Shown piece after piece: positions 42,419 to 53,339 of a DNA stretch of 64,000 nt. The translations under genes and the position numbers were made by a program. This stretch comes from Owenia fusiformis (taxonomy: Eukaryota; Annelida; Polychaeta; Sabellida; Oweniidae), in contig CAIIXF020000011.1 in assembly GCA_903813345.2 (NCBI GenBank), positions 4,862,571 to 4,926,570 on the forward strand, written 5' to 3'. Under the pieces are notes generated by a model. It was not told the origin of the DNA. It saw only the letters and a list, made by a program, of their open reading frames with translations, and ran no database searches. The number at the start of each line of letters is the position of its first letter. Position 1 is the stretch's first letter.

Positions 42419-43630
42419 TTAATAGCATTCAGAAATAAGATGACCAGGCTTTTTACAATAATTACAGGTGACATTTGATTTTGGACCTGAAGAATTTGAT
42501 TGATCTGATTTTGAGCTAGAACTCTGTGATGAAAAAGACTGGTCTTTTGCTTTGTTTGATGTATTTGATGATGAGGACTGATTTGATTTCGAATCATATG
42601 AAGGTTTGTTACCCTGATAACCTCTATAGTTAGGATTGCCCTTGATAAAACTACCCTTATGAGTAAGAGCATAATCATCAGACAGGGTGGCAGCTTGACT
42701 TAAAGTTTCTACCCTGTGTTCATCTAAGTAAGTTCTAATGTGATACTGAACACAGTTTTTAAATTGTTCTATAAGCATTAGCTCTCTGAGCTTCTTAAAC
42801 TCTTCAGATACATCTTTAGAGACAAGCCACCTGTCAAAAAGCTGCTCTTGCTCTCGAGCAAACTCAACATGGGTTTGGTCACTCTGTTTGTGGGCATTTC
42901 TAAATTTTTGTCTGTAAGCTTCTGGTACTAGTTCATAAGCTTTAAGAATTGCATTTTTAACTAGGTCATAATCAGAGCATACTTCTCCTGAGAGAGAGGC
43001 AAATATTTCACTTGCTTTACCAATGAATACACTCTGGAGCATAACTGGCCATGCAGATTTAGGCCAGTCTAGGCTCTGAGCAACCTTTTCAAAATGTGTA
43101 AAGTATTTATCAACATTTTTCTCTTGAAATTTAGGAACAAATTTGAGAAATTTTGAAGCGTCAAACCTATTTTCAAAATGTTGATGCATAGTAGCATGTT
43201 CCTCAGTTTTGGATTGAGCTTCTATCTCAAGACGTTTTAATTCAACTTCTTTTTCTTTTTGAATTTCTTGTTCTCTTAATCTTGTTTCTTGTTCTCTTAA
43301 TCTTATTTCCTTTTCATTTTGCAATTCTAATTCTTTTTCTCTCATTTCATTTTGTAATTTGAGTTCAAGCTCTCTCATTTGTAATTGCTGTTGAAATTCA
43401 GTAGGATCAACATGCTGGGTTGGCTCTACAGTAAGCTTTAAAGCTTCTTCTGGTAATATTTCTTCCGCTACCAAATATGGCACCAGAATATTTTTTATTG
43501 CACCTTTTCGGTATGAAGTTTTTACTGCCAAACCAACATGTTTTGCTAGTGCCAGAAGTTCAGTTTTCTTTAAACTGTCAAATTCCTCCAAAGAGGGCGA
43601 TTCTAAAAATGTCTCAACCTCAAAACTCAT
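42419..43630 (-). CDS. gag: Gag protein of the Gmr1-type element (403 aa)
   Basis: Starts at ATG 43,630 (MSFEVETFLESPSLEEFDSL). A long charged coiled-coil of E/Q/R/K-rich heptads (about residues 85-150) precedes the capsid-like region (FLKFVPKFQEKNVDKYFTHF to YALTHKG). A Ser/Gln/Asn-rich linker leads to one CCHC zinc knuckle, CNYCKKPGHLISEC, just before the stop. It packages the RNA in particles. It ends 14 nt upstream of an ATG in the pol frame, and pol is in the +1 frame. No internal stops. Confidence 0.92.
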   Translation of the reverse strand: MSFEVETFLESPSLEEFDSLKKTELLALAKHVGLAVKTSYRKGAIKNILVPYLVAEEILPEEALKLTVEPTQHVDPTEFQQQLQMRELELKLQNEMREKELELQNEKEIRLREQETRLREQEIQKEKEVELKRLEIEAQSKTEEHATMHQHFENRFDASKFLKFVPKFQEKNVDKYFTHFEKVAQSLDWPKSAWPVMLQSVFIGKASEIFASLSGEVCSDYDLVKNAILKAYELVPEAYRQKFRNAHKQSDQTHVEFAREQEQLFDRWLVSKDVSEEFKKLRELMLIEQFKNCVQYHIRTYLDEHRVETLSQAATLSDDYALTHKGSFIKGNPNYRGYQGNKPSYDSKSNQSSSSNTSNKAKDQSFSSQSSSSKSDQSNSSGPKSNVTCNYCKKPGHLISECY

Positions 43631-43713
43631 TTTCAATTAATTGCTGTCTTCACACAATTTAAAATGTGAATTTCGAATTTTGAAATATTTGTATTTTAGC
43701 TTGTTGTAGTTGT

Positions 43714-43731
43714 ATCCCGGACGAGCCCCCA
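43714..43731 (-). other. Primer-binding site, tRNA-Pro type
   Basis: The minus strand reads TGGGGGCTCGTCCGGGAT, 5 nt after the 5' LTR. This is the classical 18-nt complement of the tRNA-Pro 3' end, also used by gammaretroviruses. Confidence 0.9.
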
Positions 43732-43736
43732 ATTTC

Positions 43737-44547
43737 TGTTACGTTCGAAACTAACAGAAAGTAAAAACAGCAATTAAAATATGATAACAATATATTTATA
43801 TTTTGAAAACTAAATAATATAACAATAATATAAAGGAGGTTTAATACTTAAGTGATGTCCAATCAATGATACGGCTTATTCTGGATGTCGATGAATATCC
43901 TTGATGTTCCTTGAGAATGTTCCAGATCACGAAAGTTTCAATAATCGTTAATAGTTCTCCAATGTTTGTAATAATCCAATAATGTTTGTTGTAATCCTAT
44001 AATGTTCGTATCCAATAATGTTTGATGATAATCCACAAATGTTTAACGATAATCCACAAATGTTTATGATAATCCACGAATGTATATGATAATCCGTATA
44101 TAGTGTGTGTTATAATATATGTCCATATAAAGTCCTCAGGTTGTATGCTTGCACTGTTATAAATGTTCCCAAAGTAGGTGTCTGTAATTTTCTGCTAAGA
44201 AGATGTCCTTTTGATAGACTTTTGAAATTCTGCTGACAGCCCAAATCAGCTCTCTCATTATATAGTGCAAAGGCATAGTCCAGATGTTTCAAGAAGTTAC
44301 GATTTCTAGAAAATAACACTGATTGGACATCTTAAGTCACATGATTCAATCTTGATTAAATGATTACAGTTCCAGTACTTTCTGGAAGGCCAAGAGTTAA
44401 TGAGTCATTCAGTTCAGTTATGTTTACAAGATATAATGTCATTGTGACCTTGACTTGACCTAAGATCTCTAATGAAGATCAGTTACAGTATATGCATATT
44501 GATAAACTAAACTTAATGTGAATATAATAGAATATAATACTGTAACA
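43737..44547 (-). repeat. 5' LTR of the Gmr1-type element
   Basis: 811 bp, appears the same as the other LTR. The element reads right to left, so this is the promoter-bearing copy. Confidence 0.95.
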
Positions 44548-44551
44548 CTAT

Positions 44552-45813
44552 ATATATCGCCAAATGGAAGAGACAAAAGAAACTAAGAAGCCTAGCAAGA
44601 ATATCAAACTCAAGGTTTAAACCAGTCCCAAGAAAAATGTGAAAAGAAATGGTATTAAACACCTCCTTTTCCCAAGTAAGAGCCAATATCACAATCCAGG
44701 ACAAGGACACCAAGCGAGATTTCATTCATTAATGAAGTCATTGCAATACATGTTGAAGAAAAAATTGATAGATACCCATAACATCAAAAATACGCTGTTG
44801 CTCATAAATATGGAATATTTTATAGATATGAACTGTTCGATGGAATTTCTACAAAATGATAACATTTTGATGAAAATTTGTAATGTGTTCTCATTCCCTC
44901 ATCAGTTCTGCATATAAAACTGATTGGTATTAAAAGTTAAAACATTTATGGATGATTAAACTTGCATTCACTCAGGTGACCCCATGACCTCATGATATTG
45001 GTTTCTATTCTGTACGTTACGTTACGTACACGGCATGTTACAAAACACAACACAACACATCTTTAATTTAGATCAAGCTTTGGCTTGTGGTCGCTACACT
45101 TTTGCTTGTGGTCGCTACCCTTTATTTGTAAATACTAGTATATGTGTACATGTGACAAGATGTTTACAATACTTTTGATTGATATCGTTTTGTAAGATTG
45201 TTTGCATGGCCTGCTTATTTGTAAATCCTATGATACGTGTACATATGGCAGAAACTGTGCCGGATATATTGTACAATTAGTAAAACAGTTGTATGCAACG
45301 TTTAATTGTTGCCTGATTGATATCAAGGTGGTTGATCACCATTAAAACCAAAGATGCTATTCGACTGAAGTCGATGCCCTATGGAAAGGTATAACCCCAC
45401 CTCTCAACCCATCAGACCCAATCATAGGTAAAATCTGTTTGAATGCAGAAATAGCTTTTTAAAAAATTTGCTTAAAATTTTTTGGAGTTGACTGTTCGGC
45501 GACCAAGCCCAGAATGACTTCTCAATTCATAAAACTCACTCACTGAACAAGGCCTAACACACAAAAATCTTTGCTCAACTCGAACAGCATGCTACATCAC
45601 CAAATTCTGATTCATGCCTTTTCTTCACTTCACTGCACATATATAGAAATTATTTATATTCTTAAATCGCTTCGCTCAAACGAATATAAATTTTTAAACT
45701 TGAAAGAGGTGTCAAAATTTTGGTTGTAATCATTGTGCACATTTTATAAAAAATTAATTTAGAATTGGAAGAGTTTTTAGAAGGCATGCCCCATAGAATA
45801 AGCCAAAAAGAGC
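44552..45813. other. No gene recognised; partial copy of a repeat also at 22,090-22,200
   Basis: TGAAGTCATTGCAATACATG and TGAAGAAAAAATTGATAGAT (44,720-44,790) resemble 22,120-22,190. The rest is AT-rich without supported features. Confidence 0.45.
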
Positions 45814-45979
45814 ATGGCAGGTCATAGGGATGCCGCTCTCTGGCATGAAACAAACTGCCATTGCTAGGACCCTAGGGTTGTCAGGAACAGTCTCTAAAAT
45901 TTTACAGTGGTACCAAAGGCACTGGAATATGACTCCAGGTCACAGCAATAGTAACCCTAGAGAGAAAAATGGGGGTCAA
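45814..45979 (+). pseudogene. Tc1/mariner-type transposase, N-terminal part
   Basis: ATG at 45,814 gives MAGHRD and then a frameshift into LSGMKQTAIARTLGLSGTVS and KILQWYQRHWNMTPG...NPREKNGGQP. This is a Tc1-like paired helix-turn-helix DNA-binding region up to the GRP-like motif. The reading is cut at 45,980 by the minisatellite, and the remainder lies at 53,340-54,051. Non-functional. Confidence 0.7.
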
Positions 45980-46174
45980 CCCAGTTGTCCGAAACCCAGT
46001 TGTCCGAAACCCAGTTGTCCGAAACCCAGTTGTCCGAAACCCAGTTGTCCGAAACCCAGTTGTCCGAAACCCAGTTGTCCGAAACCCAGTTGTCCGAAAC
46101 CCAGTTGTCCGAAACCCAGTTCTCCGAAACCCAGTTGTCCGAAACCCAGTTCTCCGAAACCCAGTTCTCCGAAA
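45980..46174 (+). repeat. 15-bp minisatellite (CCCAGTTGTCCGAAA) x13
   Basis: Thirteen head-to-tail 15-bp units, some reading TTCTCC for TTGTCC. Because the unit is a multiple of three, open frames here are artefacts. Confidence 0.95.
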
Positions 46175-47979
46175 ATTAAAAAATTAAATGTCTTAGTAAC
46201 GAATCTTGTCGCAACTTCGCGAATCAGGACAGCATTGGTATCACGTTGACATCGGTTAGCCCGGTCAATAATGGGTCCGAAAGTTCACGATCATATATAT
46301 ATTCTTACTAGATTCTCGGCACATAGACTTATATGGACATTCTACAAATTTTGAACCGCATTGTCCAGCACGAATCGCACTCCTTCTTGGTGAAAATTCA
46401 AGACTGCCGCCAACATTTTAGACAATTATCACAGTCGAAGAGAATATTCTGGCGAAAGGAATATCTATCTCATTAGAATAACGTATGGACGTCCGTGACA
46501 ATTATATATATTCATTTGATAATTTTTTTCATTCCCTTTTCTCAATAAAATATGGTTAATTATGTTTTCCAATATCAATTGATAATATTTCTACCCTGAA
46601 AAATATCTAAAAAGAAGATTTTGGTTGTTCAGTACCACCCATTGATTTCGTCCAAATTTTCGATAAATCAATAAAATATGCTCATTTCGTATAACTTATA
46701 TATGTGGCATATATACATATCAGATGTCTATCCTTTTTTCATCATAATATAAGAGGTTTGTATGTTTTAGTAGAAACGTATTCCTTTCCAAACATTTAGA
46801 TTTAAGAATTTCTCCCATTGGTGATATTGTTCAAAATCAAAACTGTGTTTTTGTTTTTGCGATATATTGAACTGTTGAAGTAAGTGTGTAATAGTTTGTA
46901 GTAGAGCCAAGATTTGATCTGTATCATGTACGTACCCTGCATAAAAAATTCGTTTTTAGTGTGCCATAGATGTCAACCATTAACTATTGCAGAATCAAAA
47001 AAAGTTTTGTGAAAAATTAGGATAATGTTTCAAAAGTTATACACCGGACAATAAATAACTATACTCAATGCAGACAGGGAGTTTTAATTGCCCAAAAACT
47101 GAGTATCAAAATGCATTTGTATCTCTTTTGTATCTTGCATGACTCGTTCATATGAATTCTTTATTTCTACCTCGTTCCTTATACATTCTGAGACAGTTCA
47201 ACCTTTGCCCCACGTCCTGTTCGTCGTTAGTATGTTGTCACTCGATATAATAGTATAGTTTCCATATAGTTTTTGAAATCTCGCTAAATCTCGTTATCTC
47301 GTTTTTCGTGAGATTTTAAGAGACTTGCCAGTGTTCTCCCCAAAAAAAATTTTCAACTGGGTGCAAAATTTCAAGTCTGAAAATATCAGCACTCGCTACG
47401 CTCACAATATCTCAATGTAGGTGCTTACTTCACTCATTTTTCAAATCAGAAGTTAAAGTGCAGATTCCAACTGGGTGCCAACTGGGGGGCCTTTGGTTTC
47501 AAGTAGGGGGAGCCCCCGGTAAAAGGGACATGGGGAGATCACTGCTTGCATATTAGACCTCTAATGACTTACATTACCTTCTTTTAAATGGCATAATATT
47601 ATTTGAATTCAGTGAAATGTTTTCTCCTTTAATAGCTTTGATTTACACAGTTATGTAATTTGAATAATTTTCTATGACAATTTAAAAAAACTTGGGCCAA
47701 ATGTCCATAGATGCAATGCTAAAATTCTTTAAATTTGTATGTCAATCAACATTTGCATGTTTAATCACATCATGTACATAAACAGGGTCATCATGTGGTA
47801 TATCATTCAAGTTTTATACAGATTCAACAAACACACTTTGATAAATCATGAAATTAAGCCATTTTCCAAGATTTTAACATGTAAATGAATGGAGCTCTAG
47901 CCCAAGTTAAAAGCTGAATAAAAGATGGCAGCACGAGATTTCATTGATTTTTCTGCTATTTAGAAACTATCCTATTGCC
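46175..47979. other. No gene recognised
   Basis: AT-rich. AACTGGGTGCAAAATTTC near 47,357 and AACTGGGTGCCAACTGG near 47,470 are short related words. No coding support. Confidence 0.5.
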
Positions 47980-48360
47980 ACTTCGACCGTTAACTTTGAA
48001 TTTTTGAATATTTGAAAATCAATTACGAGTCTCATACTGCACCGTTTTTCTTCAAACTTGTTCCATTCAAAGCATGACAAAAATCTCTTTCTGATGGTAC
48101 GTTATTATCTTAAACAGAGTTCTTACTTCCAGCGTAATTTTGGTCCCCAGCTGTAAGAAGGCCTTCTAACAGCTGGGGAGTGGGGACCAAAACGCTGCTA
48201 GAACGAGGGACTCTTTACAATAAAGTAATGCACTGACAGAAGTGCAATTTTGTTTTGCTTTTAATGGTATAATGGAAGAAAAACGGTGCAGTATGAGACT
48301 CGCAATCCTTGATTTTCAAGCATCTGGTAGGTCAAAAATTCCAATTAACGGTCGAAGACC
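47980..48360. mobile_element. ~380-bp foldback element
   Basis: The arm with TCGACCGTTAACTTTGAA and GAGTCTCATACTGCACCG is mirrored by CGGTGCAGTATGAGACTC and AATTAACGGTCGAA. The centre is CCCCAGCTGTAAGAAGGCC with its complement (48,145-48,180). Confidence 0.7.
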
Positions 48361-48730
48361 GCGTGATTGCAGAAAGTCAGAGACAGCACTCCTTTTTTCT
48401 TTTTAAATCATGTATATATTTCTTATTTTATAACTTTGTATACATCAGGTCATTTTACAATATTGCAATATTTTTTTTTAAATAGATACAATTGCAATTA
48501 TTTAAAACATTATTACAATAGTTTACAAATATAATGTAACATAAGTTGTTTAACCATTCATCAAAATAAGTATACTTAGTGTCTTGTACCTTATAGCCAA
48601 AGACAAGAGTTTTATACTTTTTCAAGCTTAATTCAATTTTAAAATCATCTGAAATATAATTTTCAAGTGGGTCTATTACATTAGTAGGCCTACTCTATGA
48701 TATTGAAAGAACAAATGTTTATAGTATTCT

Positions 48731-48942
48731 CAGGCCCGTAGCCAGGGGGGGGGGGGTTGGCAGGGTTCGGGCGACCCCCCCCCCCCCTGGCCAAAAATTC
48801 TTTCAAAATCATGCAGTTTTTCACCATTTTTAGCACTTTTCAAGTGATTTTGACCATATTTGGGCCTAAATTGTCAAATGTGAACCCCCCCTGGAAATTT
48901 TTGAAAACTGACCCCCCTTGGCAAATCCTGGCTACGGGCCTG
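48731..48942. mobile_element. 212-bp hAT-like MITE
   Basis: CAGGCCCGTAGCCAGG at the left and CCTGGCTACGGGCCTG at the right. ATTCT is duplicated on both sides (48,726-48,730; 48,943-48,947). Confidence 0.7.
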
Positions 48943-49010
48943 ATTCTACTTGTCTGAAAATATCACACTTGTCATTAACAATTAGTTTCCATCATCATGA
49001 TCTTAGGAGT

Positions 49011-49211
49011 CACTGGCGAACCCAGAAAAAAGCCTAAAAAGACCCTTTTGGTCAATACTGGGCCTTTTAAGGCCTTATTTTTCAATTTCAGGCAAAATTT
49101 TTAAGAAAACGGTCCTCAAAATTTCAAAATTTTGGCCAACTTTTGGGTTTTAGGGAAGTTTTTTCTCTGACCTGAATTTGCCCCCCTTGTTGGTTCCCAG
49201 ATCCGCCCCTG
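49011..49211. mobile_element. ~200-bp hAT-like MITE
   Basis: The left end CACTGGCGAACCCAG and right end (complement) CAGGGGCGGATCTGGG are an imperfect inverted terminus of the common hAT type. Flanks GGAGT and GAAGT may be a decayed target duplication. A related fragment lies at 26,763. Confidence 0.55.
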
Positions 49212-50282
49212 GAAGTAATTGTTTGCATGGTAGAATGTAATGTAAAAGTTTGTATTTGAAATTGGCCACTTTTTATTTTTGGATTGCTTTAAAAGAATCC
49301 AAGTATGTTGAAACAGCATTTGACTATTTTGAATTTCACAAAGATTAATTCAAAATGATTCCAAATATGTTTAGTTGCTATAAGTTCCAGCAAGATTGAA
49401 TATATGTCTCTAGGACTTGCATGTTTATCCAAAAATCTATAATGCTTCAATTTACAGTCATAAAACCTTAAACTTACATTTGTATTAACATATACGTACA
49501 TCTGCTTGCCTCACTAAATATTTTAACTATATATTGAAATGGCAAAGATTGCTTAACAGTTATATATTCTGCCATCCGTTTGACCCTAGATTTGAGCTTC
49601 AGACCCTATATTTAAGGGGTCGGCACCCGGTGTTTGTAACAAATGGCAGGCTGTAACAATGTAAATGTTAATGCCTTAATCGTTAATGGATGAAGTGGGA
49701 TGGGAGGTATCCCACTTATAGAGATCCATTTAACATTAATGAGTTGGTCTTGGCACTCTGAAATGTTCCACTTGACATATTTCACTCCAATCCATCTAGC
49801 TCTATGAACGAGCACTCTTTCATTGGTAAAGGGTGTATTTGAGAGTAAATATCAACTGAACGATTCCTCCATGGGCTAGTATTTAGCCTAATAAAAACTG
49901 TCGAAAGATGAAAATACAGGTGATACAGATCTTCAAATAAACAAAGTTAAATTATGCTATTCTCATTGCAAAGTGGCGTTTACATATTAACATACATAGG
50001 GGTCTACAATTTTTAAACCAATTTTCTTTATGCCCCATGGGGCTTTTTGAGAGGGAACAACATTTTTCCAATGTGTGATGGGCGTTCATAAAAGGGAAAT
50101 AGTTTTCCCAAGCCAGTGGGCATTTATTTAGTAAAGCTGACGTCGTGTACATCTTTTGAAACCAAAAATTATTCTTCATTTAAGGAATAAATAATGATAG
50201 GCCATTCAATATGGTGAAATTCAGCACGAGTTGGACAGAATGTTGTACAAAGCACGAACCGAAGGTGAGTGCATTTGTACTA

Positions 50283-50800
50283 AGAAATTCTCCATCTAAA
50301 ATGTCACTCGACTTTTTGGCAATTAAAAGTCCCTGCCTGCATTTAGTAGTCATATATTGTCATGTGCATGATTTTGAAACCATATCCTAATTATTTCACA
50401 AACCCTTTGTTGATTCTGCCATAGTTTCCAATTTGTAAATAGCATTTAGCCTTTTTAATTGGGAACTTTTTTGAAATTTCCAAAATGGCTGCCATGTGAT
50501 TCCAGAATTAACATGAGTGTGACGTGACATCACAGTTGCTCGTTCCTAGGTAACAACAAGATCACAATTGCTCGTTTCTAGATAGCAACAAGATTTTTGA
50601 TAAAATGGCACAGAATTACCCTGATTAACACCCTTAAAATCCGATTTTCAAAGAATATGTTTGGAGAAACAATAAAAGGTAAGTGGAATAAATTAGAAGA
50701 TGGTTTCAAGTTACCACAGAAGTCAATTTGAAACTCAAGAATGCTTTCTTTGACTCATAATCACAAAAAAGTCGAGTGACATTTTAGATGGAGAATTTCT
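50283..50800. mobile_element. 518-bp mariner-like MITE with TA duplication
   Basis: AGAAATTCTCCATCTAAAAT at the left is the exact complement of the right end, extending through GTCACTCGACTTTTT. TA flanks both sides. The second copy of the host repeat (51,268) reads GTACTAACATTCTG, the empty site. Confidence 0.85.
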
Positions 50801-51151
50801 TAACATTCTGTCCAACGAATTTCACCATATTGAATGGCCTATCATTATTTATTCCGATTCAAACATAAAAATTAGTAAAAGCCGTGTCTGTGGAACGGGC
50901 ATGAAGGAAGAATACGCATGCTGTCAAGATTCTGAAGTCGGCCGGAAAAATTTTAGAATTTGTTTGGGCTGTTCTATTTTACTCCCCGTTTTAGATTTTA
51001 TACGGTGTATGCAAACAAGTCAGCCATAGTTAAATAGTTACAGTAGTTACGGAGGGAGTAAAAAAGAACAGCTATCCCCGGACAGAGCCCCAAGGAGGAT
51101 TGGAAGCCAGGGTTCCAACTCGATATTCTTTAATCTCCACGCATGCGTCAT

Positions 51152-52501
51152 TTAAGGAATAAATAATGATAGGCCATTCAATATGGTGAAATTCAGCACG
51201 AGTTGGACAGAATGTTGTACAAAGCACGAACCGAAGGTGAGTGCATTTGTACTAACATTCTGTCCAACGAGTGCTGAATTTCACCATATTGAATGGCCTA
51301 TCATTATTTATTCCGATTCAAACATAAAAATTAGTAAAAGCCGTGTCTGTGGAACGGGCATGAAGGAAGAATACGCATGCTGTCAAGATTCTGAAGTCGG
51401 CCGGAAAAATTTTAGAATTTGTTTGGGCTGTTCTATTTTACTCCCCGTTTTAGATTTTATACGGTGTATGCGACTGCAAACTTGAAGTCAGCCATAGTTA
51501 AATAGTTACAGTAGTTACGGAGGGAGTAAAAAAGAACAGCTATCCCCGGACAGAGCCCCAGATGTGCAGCTGAGATGTGACGTCACTCAAAACAATGCAA
51601 ATTGCAGATTGAATAGAGCATGGTCGTGCATCTATGGAGAATTAGAGAACGTTCTATATTGGCTATGCTGCATTCTGATTGGTTGAGAAATTCGAATAGA
51701 GCACGGTCATGTTTGAATTGCTATTCGTGTCTGTATAATTTGTACGACTGCATGGAGAATGACCCGATACTCTCCAACAAAGCTATCGCTAGGTGATTGT
51801 TTTGCAAAATATCGGTGTTGCATTCTGGGAGCCAATCCTCCTTGACAGAGCCCCAGATGTGCAGCTGAGATGTGACGTCACTCAAAACAATGCAAATTGC
51901 AGATTGAATAGAGCATGGTCGTGCATCGTGGAGAATTCAAACATGACCGTGCTCTATTCGAATTTCTCAACCAATCAGAATGCAGCATAGCCAATATAGA
52001 ACGTTCTCTAATTCTCCATAGATGCACGACCATGCTCTATTCAATCTGCAATTTGCATTGTTTTGAGTGACGTCACATCTCAGCTGCACATCTGGGGCTC
52101 TGTCCGGGGATAGCTGTTCTTTTTTACTCCCTCCGTAACTACTGTAACTATTTAACTATGGCTGACTTCAAGTTTGCAGTCGCATACACCGTATAAAATC
52201 TAAAACGGGGAGTAAAATAGAACAGCCCAAACAAATTCTAAAATTTTTCCGGCCGACTTCAGAATCTTGACAGCATGCGTATTCTTCCTTCATGCCCGTT
52301 CCACAGACACGGCTTTTACTAATTTTTATGTTTGAATCGGAATAAATAATGATAGGCCATTCAATATGGTGAAATTCAGCACTCGTTGGACAGAATGTTA
52401 GTACAAATGCACTCACCTTCGGTTCGTGCTTTGTACAACATTCTGTCCAACTCGTGCTGAATTTCACCATATTGAATGGCCTATCATTATTTATTCCTTA
52501 A
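51152..52501. repeat. 1.35-kb near-perfect palindrome, 568-bp arms
   Basis: Arms 51,152-51,719 and 51,934-52,501 are reverse complements with few if any differences, around a 214-bp spacer. Each arm begins with its own ~70-bp hairpin (TTAAGGAATAAATAATGATA ... TATCATTATTTATTCC). Extra partial copies lie at 50,182-51,090 and 52,502-52,579. The matching 100-codon frames on both strands are repeat artefacts. Confidence 0.9.
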
Positions 52502-53146
52502 TTAGAGAACGTTCTATATTGACTATCCTGCATTCTGATTGGTTGAGAAATTCGAATAGAGCACGGTCATGTTTGAATTAGGTACTCTGTTCGAGAAATA
52601 GAGATTAAATTCAAAAAGATGAAGTGAGTACATGGCGAAAATGAAACTTCTTGCGAATGGGAGAACATCCAATTTGATACGAGGACAGCCTGTCTTCGTT
52701 TCCAGTTAATCCCAAGTGATTACGTTTAGAATGTTTTGTTCTTTTACATTTTACGATTTGATAAGAGACAGAGACTAAGAAATTAAATGCGACGAAACAT
52801 TTTGACAACGTAATATGTGTACTGTTTATTCTTAAAGTTTTATGCGTTAACTTATTTTATCGGTTTCAAAATGTTTCATTTTATTTTGCCTATATAAAAT
52901 GTATTGAATAAGATAAGATCAACTGTTCCGTAATATATATTGTGTTTTGATGACCTTTTTTAGAATCACAATGCAAAATAAATCCCCTGTTCCTGTCATT
53001 CTGGTAACGCCGTGTAATGGATGCAATTCAAAGTGAGAGAGAGATCTATACATCAGAATGCGTCCATGCCATTAATTTTGCCAAATACATGACATGAAAC
53101 TGGCTTGAGGTGCGTCCCCCTTTATCTGGTAAATTATGACTAAATT

Positions 53147-53326
53147 TTTCGGACAACTGGGTTTCGGAGAACTGGGTTTCGGACAACTGGGTTTCGGAGA
53201 ACTGGGTTTCGGACAACTGGGTTTCGGACAACTGGGTTTCGGAAAAATGGGTTTCGGAGAACTGGGTTTCGGACAACTGGGTTTCGGACAACTGGGTTTC
53301 GGACAACTGGGTTTCGGACAACTGGG
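53147..53326 (-). repeat. 15-bp minisatellite x12, inverted partner
   Basis: Twelve units of TTTCGGACAACTGGG, the reverse complement of the array at 45,980. Similarity stops abruptly at both sides. Confidence 0.95.
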
Positions 53327-53339
53327 GTGCACCCGAAAA

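Larger units (their letters stand above)
37579..44547 (-). mobile_element. Complete Gmr1-type Ty3/gypsy LTR retrotransposon (6,969 bp)
   Basis: LTRs of 811 bp at 37,579-38,389 and 43,737-44,547 begin TGTTAC and end GTAACA and look the same wherever compared by eye. CTAT flanks both sides (37,575-37,578; 44,548-44,551), and the uninterrupted copy at ~30,525 reads CAAGCTATATATATC. On the minus strand the order is LTR, primer-binding site, gag, pol, polypurine tract, LTR. Pol domains run protease, integrase, reverse transcriptase, RNase H. That is the Ty1/copia-like order in a Ty3/gypsy-type element, the hallmark of the Gmr1 group. Matching LTRs and open frames imply a recent insertion. Confidence 0.95.
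45980..53326. mobile_element. ~7.35-kb segment bounded by inverted minisatellites inside a Tc1 gene
   Basis: The two halves of a Tc1-like transposase gene lie immediately outside, in order, so the segment looks inserted. Its only shared ends are the 15-bp arrays in opposite orientation, and no target duplication is evident. The interior has no transposase, only foldbacks, MITEs and a large palindrome. Confidence 0.55.

Noticed and set aside
42406-42678. Upstream extension of pol
   Set aside because: This part overlaps gag in another frame and its residues look like out-of-frame translation; protease homology starts later.
45980-46174. Regular repeats that could suggest a CRISPR array
   Set aside because: Units are contiguous 15-mers with no spacers, in an animal genome; it is a minisatellite.
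45985-46187. Three overlapping repetitive open frames (SETQL, CPKPS, VVRNP)
   Set aside because: A 15-bp tandem repeat keeps all frames open; no evidence of coding.
51183-52470. Matching 100-codon frames on both strands
   Set aside because: They are mirror images in the palindrome arms and have no family likeness.
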